Assembly: GCF_042242105.1 (NCBI RefSeq)
Contig: NC_092032.1
Coordinates: 12,449,915 to 12,513,914, forward strand
DNA length: 64,000 nt
Source: Pempheris klunzingeri
Taxonomy: Eukaryota; Chordata; Actinopteri; Acropomatiformes; Pempheridae
Reading direction: 5' to 3'
Made by a program: the position numbers and the translations under genes. The notes beneath the pieces were generated by a model, which saw nothing but the letters and a program-made list of their open reading frames with translations, was not told where the DNA came from and searched no databases. Of this stretch, positions 62,186-64,000 are shown one piece after another. Position 1 is the stretch's first letter, and each line of letters begins with the position of its first letter.

Positions 62186-63879
62186 ATGGAGACAAAGTAC
62201 CCTGCCTTGGTAAGTTCGGCTGTTTCTTTGGCTATTTTCTGCAGAGGGGGAGTTTAACAAGCTTGGTACGTTAACCAAACTGAGGGAGGAAGCGGCTCTA
62301 ATGCTACACTCGGTTAGCTAGCTAATTTAAAAACAAAGAAGCTAATCGCAACACAACAGCCATTAGATAATCGCAAGCTTCGTGAAGGTTAACTATAGTT
62401 AGCTAATGTTAAGCCGTGGTTTTAACTGTTTTAGGAACATCTTTTAACTACGGTCATTTTGGAGGATGTAGTTTGATGCTTTATAATTGTGTTGCGAAAT
62501 CCCGAGGGGCGTTTCTACTATTGTGTCTATTTACAAGAACATGGGCTGTTGCATTAAATACACTACTGTAATTGCAGCTTGGTGTATCTGATTAAATTGA
62601 CAACAGAGTGTGATATTCAAGTGGCAATCTTTTTACTCCTTATTTACAAGATTCTCTAATTTTGTTAACAGAGGAGACCAAAGAGGAAACTCTGCTACCT
62701 TACAAACAAGGAAAGGTACGTGTGAACATGTTCTACAAGAGGAAAGCCTAGTAACGCTATAATTTATAATATTTTCAGTGTTTTTGCGTGTCTGTGAGTG
62801 GGTTTTTTTTCTAAAGCCAGAAACTAGAGAGAGCTGAAACTTGGGATCGTTGCAATCATTACAAGGGGTGCATCACAATTAAAGAGCTTTAATCTGGAGA
62901 TTGTTGTGTCATAAAATGTTTTTACCTTACTGAGGTGAGCTTCATTGTGTTCTTGAACACACAAAATAAAATCTTTGGTATAATCCCACTAATTGTCGTT
63001 ATTTCTAATTTTTTAAATATGTTTATTTGTATGTCTTACTCTAACATTGGCATTTTGGGAGCTTTGCATCGGTCCTAATTTTTAATGCAGATTTAATGGT
63101 ATTGAGTGTCTCAGCAGTTGCATAGTAAGTATGAAATGTTGGTCTTTCATCACATTAACCTGACATTTGTGTTTTCAGTCAATCTAAACAGTGGACAGGG
63201 AGGCTGTCATTGGGAGATGTTGATAGGATGTTTGATGACTTGGGTGAGTTCAGTGTGTGATTCCTTTTCTTTAATATTTTGATGCCATTTCATCATGTTA
63301 ACCCATACTTCACTGCCCTTTCCAGATCCATCCACACACAATGATGACAACATGTTTCCACCATCTCTTCTGCTCCAGACATCTGATACTGAGACAAACC
63401 AGACTGAGAGAGAGGCATCGCCTCACCCACAGAAAGTACAGCCAACAGAAAAGCCTTCAGAATGCCAAATGGTAATGTACAGCCACTCACTACTGTGACT
63501 TCGGCTGATATTACAAATAAGCAGTCAAACATTTAGTTTGCTTTAACATGCAGAGGAGCTTGGTTGTGTTTATTCATCACTGATAAGCAGCAGTTAATTG
63601 CTTTTATGTCCTCACTCGAGAAGGGGAACTTTCTTTTTCCACTTTGAAATTTAATGTACTCCCAGGCAGTCCCAAAATGTTCACAAATCTTATTGGCATG
63701 TTGTGTGCCATTTGTGACTGACTGTTTCTGTTTATATCCATTCATGGGCTTTGTGTACCTCTCTAATCTACCAAAATTAGATGTGTTCAGTCTTAAAATG
63801 TTTGTTTTTAACTTTTAGGGCCCTGATGGAGATGTACTGCATCCTGCAACAAGGTCACCCAGTCATAAACTAGACATTG
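62186..63879 (+). CDS. unrecognised gene, first five exons (continues past right edge)
   Basis: Exons 62186-62209, 62672-62715, 63179-63243, 63326-63471 and 63819-63879 join in phase with good GT-AG sites. The start is METKYPAL, then basic RRPKRKLCYLTNKES, then SKQWTGRLSLGDVDRMFDDL, then a long polar stretch rich in S, T, P, E and N (PPSLLLQTSDTETNQ, then KVQPTEKPSECQM) and GPDGDVLHPATRSPSHKLDI. It looks like a disordered nuclear protein with a basic N-terminal patch and one short motif, WTGRLSLGDVDRMFDDLD. I cannot name the family. The ATG lies close to a CpG-rich upstream block with no earlier in-frame start seen. Confidence 0.7.
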
Positions 63880-64000
63880 GTAAGACACTCAAACCTATAT
63901 TTCACTGAGGAATACCTTTCTAAAGTTACACACATTAAATTTTCTTCTCTCACTTGTCCTTTGCACCTTTTCATGTTCTATAAAAATGTCATTTCAAGGA

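Overview
The window is nuclear DNA from a bony fish, most likely a percomorph teleost. Small genes are split by short GT-AG introns, CA/TG/TA microsatellites are present, and the dispersed repeats are ones typical of teleosts. I see no bacterial operons, CRISPR arrays, rRNA or tRNA genes. The block of cystatin genes, mix23, fam162a and kpna1 has the order and orientation I recall for human 3q21 (CSTA, MIX23/CCDC58, FAM162A, KPNA1). The mammalian WDR5B gene is not seen between fam162a and kpna1.

Layout. 1-5 kb: a candidate 5' exon and CpG-rich promoter on the minus strand near 1.1-1.3 kb, and a LINE scrap after a TA microsatellite. 5.1-7.0 kb: a four-exon single-domain rhodanese with a likely mitochondrial presequence (minus). 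9.2-12.6 kb: an old I-clade-like LINE carrying a MITE and a 5'-truncated L1. 13.8-36.1 kb: a stefin (type 1 cystatin) array. It holds one conserved cstb-like gene, two nearly identical genes in a 4.87 kb tandem duplication, one strongly remodelled gene, one 5'-truncated copy, and an inverted relic. 37.1-39.7 kb: mix23 (minus). 40.2-42.6 kb: fam162a (plus), head to head with mix23. 45.5-50.7 kb: kpna1, importin alpha (minus), with all 13 coding exons readable. 52.1 kb: an intronless nanos2-type gene. 54.6-60.8 kb: a tandem pair of seven-exon multi-span membrane genes resembling the long TspO/MBR family. 62.2 kb to the right edge: the first five exons of a gene I do not recognise.

How the genes relate. 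MIX23, FAM162A and the rhodanese are all expected in mitochondria, and the first two appear to share a bidirectional promoter. The stefins are expected to be cytosolic inhibitors of papain-like cysteine proteases. Their locus shows at least two ages of duplication: old diverged spacer repeats and a very recent tandem duplication. It also shows a homogenised promoter and a converted or copied tract. The two most interesting parts are this array, especially the third gene whose three protease-contact regions are all altered, and the uncharacterised TspO-like pair.
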